A model generated the notes under the pieces. That model was not told the DNA's origin and ran no database searches. It saw nothing but the letters and a program-made list of their open reading frames with translations. Shown here piece after piece: positions 1-11,148 of a DNA stretch of 64,000 nt. Position 1 is the stretch's first letter. Every line of letters starts with the position of its first letter. A program made the position numbers and the translations under genes. Origin of the DNA: Rhytidiadelphus loreus (lineage: Eukaryota > Streptophyta > Bryopsida > Hypnales > Hylocomiaceae); contig OX344765.1 in assembly GCA_947034895.1 (NCBI GenBank), positions 36,523,001 through 36,587,000 of the forward strand, given 5' to 3'.

Positions 1-3000
1 TTACTGGTGTCCAGTGAGCTGCATGGCTTCGATGGTCTACCATAATGAGACATGTACATGCATTTTTTAATCTCTTCGTTAAAGTACATGTAAACTCACC
101 TGTTTGTTACTTTCAGATGTGCCGTCTTGCAGAGCATCCGCAAGCACAAGTGGTCTATGACGAGGTGTTAGGTGCAGCAGATAAGGATGCATCTAGAACT
201 AAGCAGAAAGGATCTTGGCCAGTGCAAGAAGCATATTTGGTCAGTGCGCGCTCTTGTTTCATGATTTTTATCCAAAAAGTGTAGTCATGGTATCCGAATT
301 ACATATTAAATGGAAATAGATATCGAAGTCTAATAGCTAACGAGGATTTGAAGGCAACATCGATTGTTCTGTAGACTAATACTTAAGCACTTTAGACTTG
401 GTGTGGATGTTTTTACATAATTCGGAAATGCCCCGCACTTGAATTTTTTGGCTTAGTATCTTTTCTGGCTTGACTCTTTGAATATGTAGATTCCACCTGT
501 TAAATAGCTCGACTTGACATGGTTTACAGGCTCTTGCAAACGACGAGAAGCTCTCCCTCTCGTTTCTGAACCACGTAGTGGGCATTATCAATCATGTGCC
601 TGTCTTCCGGGAGGAGGACGCTGATAAAGCTGACCCTGAATCTTCTCAGAATCTGCTTCCGCATACCTTGAATAAACTTCCAGCAGCTGCTACTCTGGCT
701 CTTGGGTGTATCTTTCGGTAATTTTCTGTCAATTGGCATACGTCCGCGCTTGGTCAAGTGAACACTAGTAGACCACATTATTACACCCTGAAATCATTGG
801 TGACATGCTACATCATTGTTTACAGAAGCGGAAATGAGGTTGCCAGGAAAGCCGTCGTGCAGCAGTACTCAGACGTACTATGTGCTTTGATCTTGCGCAT
901 TGGGAGCTGCCATGGGACAACCAATCTTGATGCGCAACCATTAAGGTAGAATTTTTGTGGCGTCATGAAATTGATAATCACTTCTTGATTTGACGATTAT
1001 CTAGTTACCATGAATTGGGTGTTGATGGGACGAACTTCAACATTTTGATTTAGCTTAGGCAACAGGCAACCCGTCTGCCCTAATCGAAGTTGCAGTTTAC
1101 ATTGATCGTAGAAGATATCGATGGTATGTAGTCTTGTTTGTGGGTATGCAGAGACCCAGTTGTGATATTGGCTTCCTACTCAAGCATTTGCTGGTTACTA
1201 TCTGGTTCTCTTGAGTGGTTGCTGAGGACAGTTTTTTGTTGTGCAGGGACGTTATTCCAACCTTTCAGTCGTTCTGTGATTGTGTAGAGGATGAAGAAAT
1301 GTCTCAGGTACACTGCAGGTTTACGTTTTCATTGCATCTAGTTCCTGAGAGTACTGTAATAAATGTCCAGTTTTTAACAAATGACAAATGGCAGGTTCTA
1401 ATGAGAGACGGGGAGCATCGTCTAACTGGGGACAGGTGGACGGAAGCTATTGAAGAGATTGCTGCATGCTCTGCAAAGTCAAGACCACAAGAGGTACAAT
1501 TTTGACATTGGCACGAATCATGAACATACAGTTAAGGATTTTTCATTACTCTCAGTTCTGTTCATTTCTGAAGGTTCACTGGACCTTGGTTTTAGTCCTC
1601 TGGACTTCAGTTAACGGGAGAGGAACATATGTGGAATTGTTCTCACATTGAATCGGCCGGAAATATTATCGAAAGTTGTGAATTCCGTATAAGCCAGTGT
1701 CACTGAATCCTCCCGAGAGCTTCTCCCTTCATTGCTTCAAAGCTAAGGATTGCCTACAATGACCCAGAGGTCAATCTTATCAAGGGAAGACGAGCAGAGC
1801 AATCACTCTGTGACATCAATATTCGATAGCAGATTATCACTTCTTTGCGTGTACGATTACAAATTTAAGAATATGTCTGCCTCTTTGACAAGAAGTTTGA
1901 GGACAAAAGGAGTGCTGGTTTTCTTAACAAGATGACAGAGGATACGTTCAAAGTATTGCACTTTTTAGTATCTTTGCTCTTTGCTCTCTACTCTTTACTC
2001 TTTGCTCTTTTGATGAAATATTTTGAAACTGAGACTGAATATGAATGTGCATAGAGATCTTACTTACGTTATCTCATTGGGTGTGTTCCTGGGTCTTCTG
2101 GTAGGTGAGTAATATGTGCACAATTATATGGCCTGCTTTGAAACGAACTCATGACTTCCAGCGAGCTGCTGCCGCTGCCGCCCTTTCTGATTACATCAAG
2201 CATAGGTAGGCTTTGTTTGCTCCGTTTTGTGATGATAATTTCTAGTTTCATCTTTTGTAGATATTTATGAAAATCTTCACCTGACATAAGGAGATTTGAT
2301 CATCTGGAAAAAGCATCAATGACCTTCGGGACTTAGTTGCTTAACGACGTGGGACTTATCATGAAATTTCACTTGAGGGATAGTTACATGGCATGGCATG
2401 TGTACACTTAGGATAGAGGGATCCTTGCTGAAGGTTGCCCCATAGCTGAATAATGTTATGCCATAGTTGGACAGCTTAAAGCTTGTTACGCTTAATGCGA
2501 TTAGTTCTTGCTTGGTATCCTTCAGTGAAGAAGATGAAGCACTCCTAGGACATTTGGTTGGAGTTCTGAGTGCCCACATCGGAGATGATTCGCCTTCAGT
2601 TCGTCGACTGTGTGTAAAGGGACTGACGCAGGTAACTTGTGAAGCTTCTTGTCTGATATCGTATCAATTTTATTTGAGGATCCAATTGTTAGGTCCGAAG
2701 ATCCTGTTTTACCTTGATTGTGTCTATGCTGACATGTGGGTTAAATTAGCACTATGTCGAGTCCAATCCTTTACTCCTTGTCACTGTTTCTGTGAGTTTA
2801 GTATGGCGAAACGGACTCATTACTACATAATCATTATCTAAGCATTATTTAAATACTCTTTATCAGCAACTTATCATGCAATGGTGATTGTCATCATGTG
2901 CAGAGAGTAGTATTCTCCTCAGTGATTATGAATAACTGTTTATCTGTGACTGAATCGAATAAATTTGAGTCAAAGTTCCTGATGATTGGTTCTAAAGTTT

Positions 3001-3219
3001 TGTACTGTTTTCTGTAGATGTTTTATTTGAATTATGATTTGGATATCTTGTTGTACCTTCTTACCTTGTTTCTGTGTTCATTTCAGATACCAGAGTTAGG
3101 AGTGGCCAAGTATGCATCACAAATACTGAGTGTGATTGTCGCATTGATAGAAGACACGGAAGAAGAAGTGGCCCTTGAAGCAGTCCAGGGACTCGGGAAA
3201 GTAAGACGTTCTAAATTGA

Positions 3220-3256
<37 letters not shown>

Positions 3257-5941
3257 GTTGGACGACATGTGCGAGAGTCTTTCGAGAGGATTTTGTTTGA
3301 GAACTTTCTCATTAGCCTCACATTCTTTAACTAAAAGCTATACTTGACTCTTCTAAGTATTTTATATGCATGCTGAATTGACAACAGATAAGATTACTTC
3401 TATTTTGCTTCATTTATAATAAAGTCGTCGAAATGCCGGTTGGTTGGTTCTTTTGGTGTACTAAAATTTACAAGGAAATTCTTACCCTTATTATTGTTGG
3501 CCAGATTCTCGATTATGAAGCGGAGGTAGTACCAGTGGAGATTGTGGCTCCAATGCTACTTAATCTGTGTGTTAGACTACGATCTCTGCAGGCAAGTAAT
3601 AACATTGTCGTACTTTGCACTTATTGCTATTGTTGCTTCATGGTCTGAATACTCGGAGTAGAAATCTCACATATTCGTAATTCCTGGAGTAGTCTTCAAA
3701 TGTTCAAACGACTTGTCCAATTTGTGTAGTTGACACCTTCAAAAGTCTGACTCTTGACAGCGTTAGGGCGTCTATGGATATACTCAGATTGCTTTTCTTA
3801 ATATGGAGGCACTTTATTTACTATCTCTGTGCGAGTCTCACCCTAGTGTTTTGTTTCTGTACGATTTCATTTTTTACTGTTATAATTTGAATCTTAAAAT
3901 TTTCCATGATGTGTCTTCTTCCAGCGATGAGAGCCGTTCCTAATTTTTCATTGTTCTCGTTGGGCTAATAGCCCTAATAACTCATTTACGTTTCGATTAT
4001 CCTTTGTTTACTTTGAATAACCGTTTCATGAAATTTATTTCACAACAGGGTCGCCAAAAGGAAAATACTCGGGCAGCAGCATTTGCAGCATTAGGATCCC
4101 TCAGCCGGTATGCTGTAGGTGTCCAGCTTGAGGCATTCATGGAACAGGTCTACTTCGGACTTGAAATCTCAATTTTATGAATTTTTCAGTTTGTCCTGAC
4201 ATTCACTTTTTGAGCACGTCATGCTAATTTCACAATTCTCTCAGTTGGAAGTGTGCTCGAAGTGATTTGTAGAGCATTCAAATGCTGCCCTTGCTAAAAA
4301 TTAGAATTCATGCTATCACCATTGCAACTGCTAATAAGTACGAACGTTACTTAGAAAAGAACTATGAATCATATGTGATTGCAGGTCCATGCAACACTAC
4401 CACGCCTAGTGTTACACATAAATGATGAAGCACCTTCTGTGTGCCAGGCTTGTAAGGTAACCATCTTTTTCTCTTTGAACTCTTCTGCATTTCGGGCTTT
4501 GCAACTTATTTGCGGTATTCTGGTGAATAGAATCTAACAGAAAAGGTTCGAAATTACACTGCAAGCGTGTATGTTGCATTACATAGACGATATATAGAAT
4601 ATTTTATTTCATTTCCATCTTAATTTTAAACTAATTTCCTAAGCTTTGCAGGATACACTCAAAAGGCTTGCACCTTTGTTGCACGCACAAGATATAAGGG
4701 CGTTGGCTAACCTGCAGACTTACATTCAGAGTGAAGAGTAAGTATGATTAGTCTGTGTCATTATGGAAGTATCTTCTCATTGCCCAGTAAACAGCTTTAG
4801 TGAGGAATTAGGAAAATTTTGTATTTCAGAGATACCCATGGCAAGTCTTTCTTCTGGTGTTGATTGTACATAGACATTTAATGAGAATGTTTCAAAATAC
4901 AAAACGGTTGATATCAAATATGTGCTTGACTCAGGTTGGAGTATGATGAGTTTGTTAGGGAATTTGCAAAGCATCTGGTGGTACAATTCAGTGACCGGTT
5001 CGACACATACGTCACTGCTGCAATGCAGGCAAGTTTGCGACAGTTACTCGCTGCGATAACAATGAGTTTATCGCAAAATTTTCTTTCATTTCGGTGCTAA
5101 GAGATCCTTTCGTGAAGCTTACGTTCGACCTTCAGATGTTTCACCGTTTGATCGTACTGTTTGCTGTAAGGTTTCGGCATGACCAAACGGAGGAGAGTCT
5201 GAAGTTCTGGTTATTTAATGTAACTTGCCATCGCTTGCTGGACTATTGTGGACTGCTAAGTTAGATTCATAATTGGACATTCGGAATTTTGAAGACTTCT
5301 AAATTTTGCAGGCTTTGGAAAGTCCGTGGCCTTTGATACAGGCAAATGCGGCATACTTTGCTGGCTGCTTGCTGGCTGAAATCAGCGACTCTAGACCACT
5401 GGCTCTCTATCTACCTCAGGTATCCTCCTTTCTATGATAATGTGTTGCACACTCCATTCTATTTAGCGTCATCCATAATTTCATGTGCCAACAAAATAGC
5501 GTGCCGTACAGAAAATGAACATTCTTTTTTGTAAACACTCTACTTTGTTTTAACCTTGGAACTATTGAAAGAGAAGGTAATGAACAGTTAAATCAATCAA
5601 CAAGTGTCATACATAGTGAATGAACTTTTCCAATCTTATCCGTCCAAAGATGTACTAATACGTTTTTTATATATTTAGCATCACACTTTCAAAATACTGT
5701 ATTCTACACTAAATATTATAAACAGTATAGTGTCTATTAAGTATTTAGAAGCGTCTTATTTCTGGACAGAGCAAGTCCAAAATATTGGATCAGGTAACTA
5801 AGGCTCACAATTGTTTATTTGGAACAGGTAACAGGAGCACTGGTGCGAATGACTGCCTCAGCACCCAGTGCAGTGGTTCGAGCCAAGTCTGCTCTGGCGC
5901 TGAGTCTCTTGCTTGATGAAATGAAGGCCTCAACTATCTGA
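1..5941 (+). CDS. SGR6: SGR6/MROH1-type HEAT-repeat protein, 3' part (starts before the window)
   Basis: C-terminal ~520 residues of a large HEAT-repeat protein of the maestro (MROH) family. In Arabidopsis the member is SHOOT GRAVITROPISM 6, a vacuolar-membrane-associated protein needed for shoot gravity response. Exons joined by phase-consistent splice sites: 117-239, 530-705, 826-945, 1247-1307, 1395-1493, 2105-2205, 2526-2631, 3087-3200, 3505-3591, 4049-4147, 4385-4456, 4652-4737, 4935-5028, 5312-5419, 5828-5941 (TGA). Recognisable segments are [49 protein letters not shown] and [15 protein letters not shown], the last typical of the plant C-terminus. Introns after 3591 and 5028 use GC donors. 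Positions 1-116 lie in this gene, but I could not place an exon end there. Two consecutive exons (1395-1493, 2105-2205) flank a 611-base intron with nothing recognisable. The family call is from remembered homologues. Confidence 0.85.
3222..3253. repeat. (TA)n microsatellite
   Basis: About 16 uninterrupted TA units in the intron just after the exon ending at 3200. Confidence 0.97.
3592..4048 (+). other. GC-AG intron in the SGR6-like gene
   Basis: The exon ends CTGCAG and the intron begins GCAAGT. The acceptor is CACAACAG before GGTCGCC. Both flanking exons are phase 0, and together they give [11 protein letters not shown], the expected family sequence. Using the nearest GT, four bases on, would shift the frame. 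The donor matches U1 snRNA perfectly except for the C at +2, as usual for GC donors. Confidence 0.8.
5029..5311 (+). other. Second GC-AG intron in the SGR6-like gene
   Basis: The exon ends ATGCAG and the intron begins GCAAGTTTG. The acceptor is ATTTTGCAG before GCTTTGG. The join gives [14 protein letters not shown] in phase 0, and the GT four bases on would break the frame. The donor context (CAG|GCAAGT) is identical to that of the other GC intron 1.4 kb upstream. Confidence 0.8.
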
Positions 5942-6562
5942 ATCATCATTTCTCAAATAATGTTGTACGTCGCTGAGTCCTATTTTTCTTTGTCCAGTTG
6001 GATGTTATCCAGAGCATAAATATGGTGTATATTTACGTCTAGAGCAATGTATTGTGAGCGTCAAGGTTGTAGATTAAAGAAGAAATCAGGTTGGTGTGGA
6101 TCACAGATTTACAAATTTAAAGCAGGTATAATTACAATCTGGGTCTTGCTCTGTGCACAATGATCTTGAGACGATATAAGCAGTCAATGAGGATCAAGTG
6201 TTTGACTTTTCGACAAAAACACAACCAATGGCAAAAATTAAGGACAGGTAGCATTTTAGCAACCATTTGCGGTGCAAAAAGCCATGTGCTCCGTTTTCTG
6301 GGCTCGGAGTTGGGAGGGTGGGAGAGTCATATGGTTCTGTATAGAGCACTCAAGATGTTGTCTCGTTGCACTACTTTCAAATACTGTTTTGATTTTGAAA
6401 TCTTGATGTTTTAAAACTTTGAAGTATGAACAACTTCTGTGCATGCTATATGTATTATGCTTCTCTATTGAATACTAAATTACGATTTTAGGGCTTATTT
6501 TGCTTGTTTTATTGGAGTTTAGAATGTGAAAAGTGAAAACTATGCGTTGTTCCCTTGTATTA

Positions 6563-6806
6563 CACTAAAATTGGTAAATAGTGTTGGCTACACTAATTGT
6601 CAACAATAACACTAATTGTGATTTGCAAGGTTAGTGTTAGAACATTATTTATCCATCTAACACTATTTTAGCTCTTTAGTAAAATTTGGTCCTTTCAACA
6701 TTTTTATGAGAGTGCATATGGGAACACAATAAAGAAATTGGAATGGTGGGGAAATTAATTATCACCCAACCTAATTATCATCTAACACTATTTACCAATT
6801 TTAGTG
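6563..6806. mobile_element. CACTA-ended MITE-like element
   Basis: The ends are CACTAAAATTGG and CCAATTTTAGTG, part of a perfect 25-bp inverted repeat (6561-6585 against 6784-6808). Termini CACTA...TAGTG are the hallmark of the CACTA (En/Spm) superfamily. Further CACTAATTGT and TAACACTA motifs repeat in both orientations just inside the ends, as in CACTA subterminal regions. It has no coding capacity. The flanks share only TA, so a clean 3-bp target duplication is not seen. Confidence 0.75.
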
Positions 6807-7338
6807 TAGTGCTCTTCAAATTTTTAAGAAATTTTGACCTTAAGAGTTTGTAGTTTTGACCTTAAAATTATTTTCGTATTGATGAATATGTGACATGAAG
6901 TTGACACATAATTCAATTTTTAATTTTCAATAACTAAAACAAAATTTATTGTTTTTGTTTTGATTAATTATTTATCTCTATAAAGATTTATCGAAGCAAG
7001 TTGTGATCTATGTGGTGACGTCCAAGAAAGCTATGAAAAGCCTTGATGAATTTTTAATTAATGAAAATATGCAAAGGTGTCAAGATTTTATGTTGTCTAA
7101 ATCATTTTATTTTCATTTGAAAATTTTCAAAGGGAGAATCCCGTGGACAAAAGAATGATTGTTTGTGACTTCACATTACATTCCCACAATAATAACTTCA
7201 TTCATTGTTTATATGTTTCTCATAATAATCCTCTAATATTTTAATACGCATTTAAGGAAACTTGTGTTAGTATGGAAAGATTGTGTGTCAGTTTTCTAAA
7301 TAACATTCTTAATCTTAAGGGGTTGACAATCAAAAACA

Positions 7339-7416
7339 ATTAAGGGTTTTTCCCTTGAACAAGATTATCATGATTTAATAGTTCTTAATTGTTCAAAGGA
7401 AAAAACCCTTAAAGGC
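7339..7416. repeat. Inverted repeat / hairpin
   Basis: Arms TTAAGGGTTTTTCCC-TTGAAC (about 7344-7363) and GTTCAAAGGAAAAAACCCTTAA are near-perfect reverse complements separated by about 30 bases. No terminal duplication is evident. It could be a short MITE relic. Confidence 0.7.
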
Positions 7417-9230
7417 CCTTATTTTGAGTGTAGTTAGGTATCCAACAAGTATACAAGAAGAATCCATCTTGGAAACCTAGGAGGCTAGGAAGAATAAGGT
7501 TAACCCCTAAATGACGGACCCATCACCAATGATTTCAAGCCTCATTGCCCATCACTTAGTTTTTTGCCATTTTGCAACTAGATATGCATGAAAAAATTTA
7601 TATTTATTTTTCAGAGATGAAATTACATGTCTTCATTACTTCACAAAGAATTTAGATTTTTTTGTGGAAAATTGAGTTTTTGGAGAATTTTTGAAGATAA
7701 AGTGAAGAAAAATCACATCAAATAGAAAATTATTTCAAAAAATCTGAAAATTTCACCATGTTTGTAAATTGCAATGACAAATATCATAGTGTAAACTCAA
7801 TTTCCATGTCATTCTATAATTAGAATTCAATAGACATTGAAAATACATACAAAATTCAAATTGCAATCAAATATTTATTACTATAAATTTTTCCAAAATT
7901 CAAATTGGAGTAGAAACTAGAGTAGATGACCTTCATTTTGTTAGTTGGTCTCACACTCAAAAAACATCATTTTTGTGGAGAAATTTCAGATTTAGAGCAA
8001 GGAGCAACAACTTCTCAAAATACACTAAAATAGCATATTGTGTGATCCATTTTTTTTTAAAACTCCTCATTTTTGTGAAAATAAACATTGGCTAGACTAC
8101 AAACTCAATTGGATACTCTTTATAACTCAACATGAAATGTCAACGAGGAAAATGGGGAACAAAGAGCTTTAACATGAATGAAAAAGCTCATTGGATTGCC
8201 ATCCAAACGCCACAAAATGGCATTCCAAGCATTCCAAGTTTAAGAGTGTTATGGCTCTTCATGGTCAAAGGATGTAAGAGTTATAAGCAAGTGTTTAGGT
8301 TATATTCAAGTGATTGGTACTATGGACAATACAAGATGATCGAAACTTATAAGGTAAGGTGAACACCTAAAACTGTCAAAATAAAGAATTTAAAATAATT
8401 GCAAGTTGTCTTTAGTGGGGGGAATATTTTTCTCCTATTAGGAATGGAAATCATGAATTTACAAAAAAAAAGTACAAATGATGGTTTCACTTAGAATTAA
8501 ATTAAAACTCTTTTTAATAGGCATGCCAAAGGATACAAGGATAGATTTAGATGTTTTCACCTTAACACTAGGACAATGAAGAGGACCAAACATGTCAAAT
8601 GGATGACTATGTAGAATAAAAGAATGCACCTATTGGTCCAATAATCAGAGCATTTTGGTGACTACCTTTGACATGAGGGTTGCACCCTTCTAGGGTTTAA
8701 GTGTGATGACATTTGAAAACTGGTTGCCACACCTCAGTGCTGAGTTGCTGACAATTTTCAACCTGGCTTCTTTTGAATCAATTATGCATAGATGAAGATC
8801 CAGCGATACATTATCTTCAGAGAAATCAACATAATAGTCAACTGACAATCAGAAGATACCATAGAAAAAGGCATCATTCAAGTTCAATTGATGCTAATTT
8901 GATTAGATTCAAGAAATGACACATCCTCATAAACAACCACAAATGATTCCTCGGAGCTGCTCACTTCCAAACGTTTGCGACAGACTCAGCACAACTATGA
9001 ATTCCACTGAATACATTTGCAGATTGCATCCCAAATAAGAGCATGCCACCAAAAAAAATGTACACTGCCCGAGTTGCAATAACAAAGTACGAAATCAGAC
9101 ATACCACATGGGAGTGTTTCTACAAATGCAGGCTTGCAATGCCTCGAAGGGAAATTCTAGCCTTTCTTTCACATATCTGGTTTCGTACAATCCTTACTTG
9201 CTCGCCATTCTTCTTCCAGGCGTACAACCC

Positions 9231-9280
9231 CAGATAACTTCAGATAACTCCAGATAACTCCAGATAACTCCAAATAACTT
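9231..9280. repeat. 10-bp tandem repeat, five units
   Basis: Five successive units of CAGATAACTC/T in exact register, the last with one substitution (CAAATAACTT). Confidence 0.97.
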
Positions 9281-9653
9281 CACCACAACAGTTGTAGTCC
9301 AATTACTTTCTGTTATTAATTTAACATTTCATTCATCATAATACTTGCATTTGAAAACTTTTGATATTGTGCAGTGGGAGCTAATGCAATGCAGTACTCA
9401 CAGCAACACAGGTTGAGATAGAATCGATCATATCCTGGAACCTCATACCTGAAGGATGGGCAACCAACGATAAAATACCCATTCCAAGGACTAGGTCTTC
9501 CAGTTACCCTAAAAAAATTCATCCAAGATAATCAGAAGAAGGAACAGAAATATGAAATACCTGCGTAGTACTAAGAGGCTTCAACTCTTGGTGGAAGAAT
9601 CAAATGAGGAACTGGTAACTTTGCAGCACCGCTGGCTTGTCAATGTCTCTGCA

Positions 9654-11148
9654 CTAAAATTCCTTGTCGGAACATCCTGCACACAAAGAGCACATGTTAC
9701 TTATCACTAAGTATCAAACCAGATTGAATAGTCTCAAAATAAGACAGCTCTGATCAAATGGAGGTACCACTATCCCCCTCCCACTACTTCCTTCGGATCA
9801 CTCATTTTCTAACTTCAACCTCTCACAAATGGGACAAAGGCACAATTTCAACATGTAATATTTTCATCAAACTTCACCATAATAAGAAGACACTGCTCCA
9901 TCTTGTAAGAAACCGTCTTAGCTTCTAAAGAGCTGAGGCACACTTTCTGATTGTCGAATTCTTGTTTGTAGAGAGTATTTGAAGAGTCACTGTTCTAACC
10001 TTCTTACATTTCCAATGTCTGCCCTCATAAATTTCTGGAGAGTCCCAGCCCTAAATGTGAATCATCATCCGGTGTCCTACGTACATCCGGTATGTATTCT
10101 TTGCACATCTGTTGAACATCTCTTACCTTCATGACATCACTACCTGGAAGTTCGACATACAATTCTAGTTTTCTTTTTCTGTTTTATCCTTCTACCTTTA
10201 CAAAAAACTTTTCAGCAATGGAGAATTGATAATTCACAGGTTTCTAACCTCACTATTGGTTATGAAATGAAGTTGGGGATAAATGAATGAAAACCATTTT
10301 CACACGCCACGAGAAAAAAGACTTGTTCATTGTATGACCCCTATCACCTTACCGTAACTCTCGCCCTAATGTGCTGCACAACAGCAGCACCGGGGAAAGG
10401 AAATCACAGCCACCACTGACATTGGGGGTTTGGGTTCAGTGTTTTTTATATGCATGATTTTTCGCCAACTCGCTACAGCCAAATGATAGTGGCTATTTTT
10501 TGTAAAAGAAATTTTCATTTTCGGGGGGTCAAAATGAAAAAAGATTACTGCTATCACCAAGTATCACCTGAGTATTGAAGAAACAACTGACTCCTTCTCC
10601 AAAATGAAAAAAAAACAAAAAAACTGATTGGGTTAGAAAGAACAATGAATCCAAACTCACGTGTAGGAAGAATGGGCTTAATGACAGGACGAATACGCCA
10701 CGCCTTCACCAATTGCAGCACCTCGTCATTCCCCGTTGCAAGAAACATGCGCAACACGTAGTCCGTAAGTTTACCAGCAGCCAAAGTTTTCTGCACCACG
10801 AAACAAAAACAAAACAAACAACAGAGAGTACTAAGTTCAGTATTGTTGTTTTAAAACAAAGGCCAACACGATCGATCAAAACCCTAGAAAAAACTCTTCC
10901 ATGAATTTCCAATTCAAACGCTAACCAGAACCTAATCCCAAACTCTACTCACACAGTTCAGCTTGTAATTTGTGTGGGTTTTGTGATTTACAACGCTTGT
11001 GATGTGACTAGAGTTTTTGAATTACGAATCAGACCTGGAAGAGGTGGACGACGAGGTGGTCCGGAACGGAGGAGAGGTCGGAGAAGCGTTGGATGTGGAG
11101 AACGGCCGTGACGAGAGTCAAGTGCAGAAGGGACGGCGGGGGCGACAT
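9654..11148 (-). CDS. Small conserved-looking plant protein, 88 aa, unknown function
   Basis: Three coding exons on the minus strand: 11035-11148, 10661-10790, 9654-9676 (TAG). All sites are GT-AG and the phases fit (0, then 1). The product starts MSPPPSLLHLTLVTAVLHIQ, continues RFSDLSSVPDHLVVHLFQ and KTLAAGKLTDYVLRMFLATG, and ends PILPTRCSDKEF. The core SDLSSVPDHLVVHLF resembles the leader helix of plant F-box/LRR-like proteins. The PTRCS tail seems familiar from short uncharacterised plant proteins, but I cannot name a function. The last exon is only 23 coding bases, so an ORF search misses it. The intron 9677-10660 shows nothing recognisable. No membrane segment or clear targeting peptide is seen. 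Confidence 0.7.

Larger units (their letters stand above)
5942..9653. other. Gene-free spacer between SGR6-like gene and the 88-aa gene
   Basis: The 3' flank of the SGR6-like gene runs to about 6.1 kb, then AT-rich DNA. It holds the 6563-6806 inverted-repeat element, the 7339-7416 hairpin and a 10-bp tandem repeat at 9231-9280. The open frames at 6160-6414, 8132-8362 and 9043-9237 show no family signal or splice-compatible context. The last part, about 9.3-9.65 kb, is probably the 3' untranslated region of the minus-strand gene. Confidence 0.7.
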
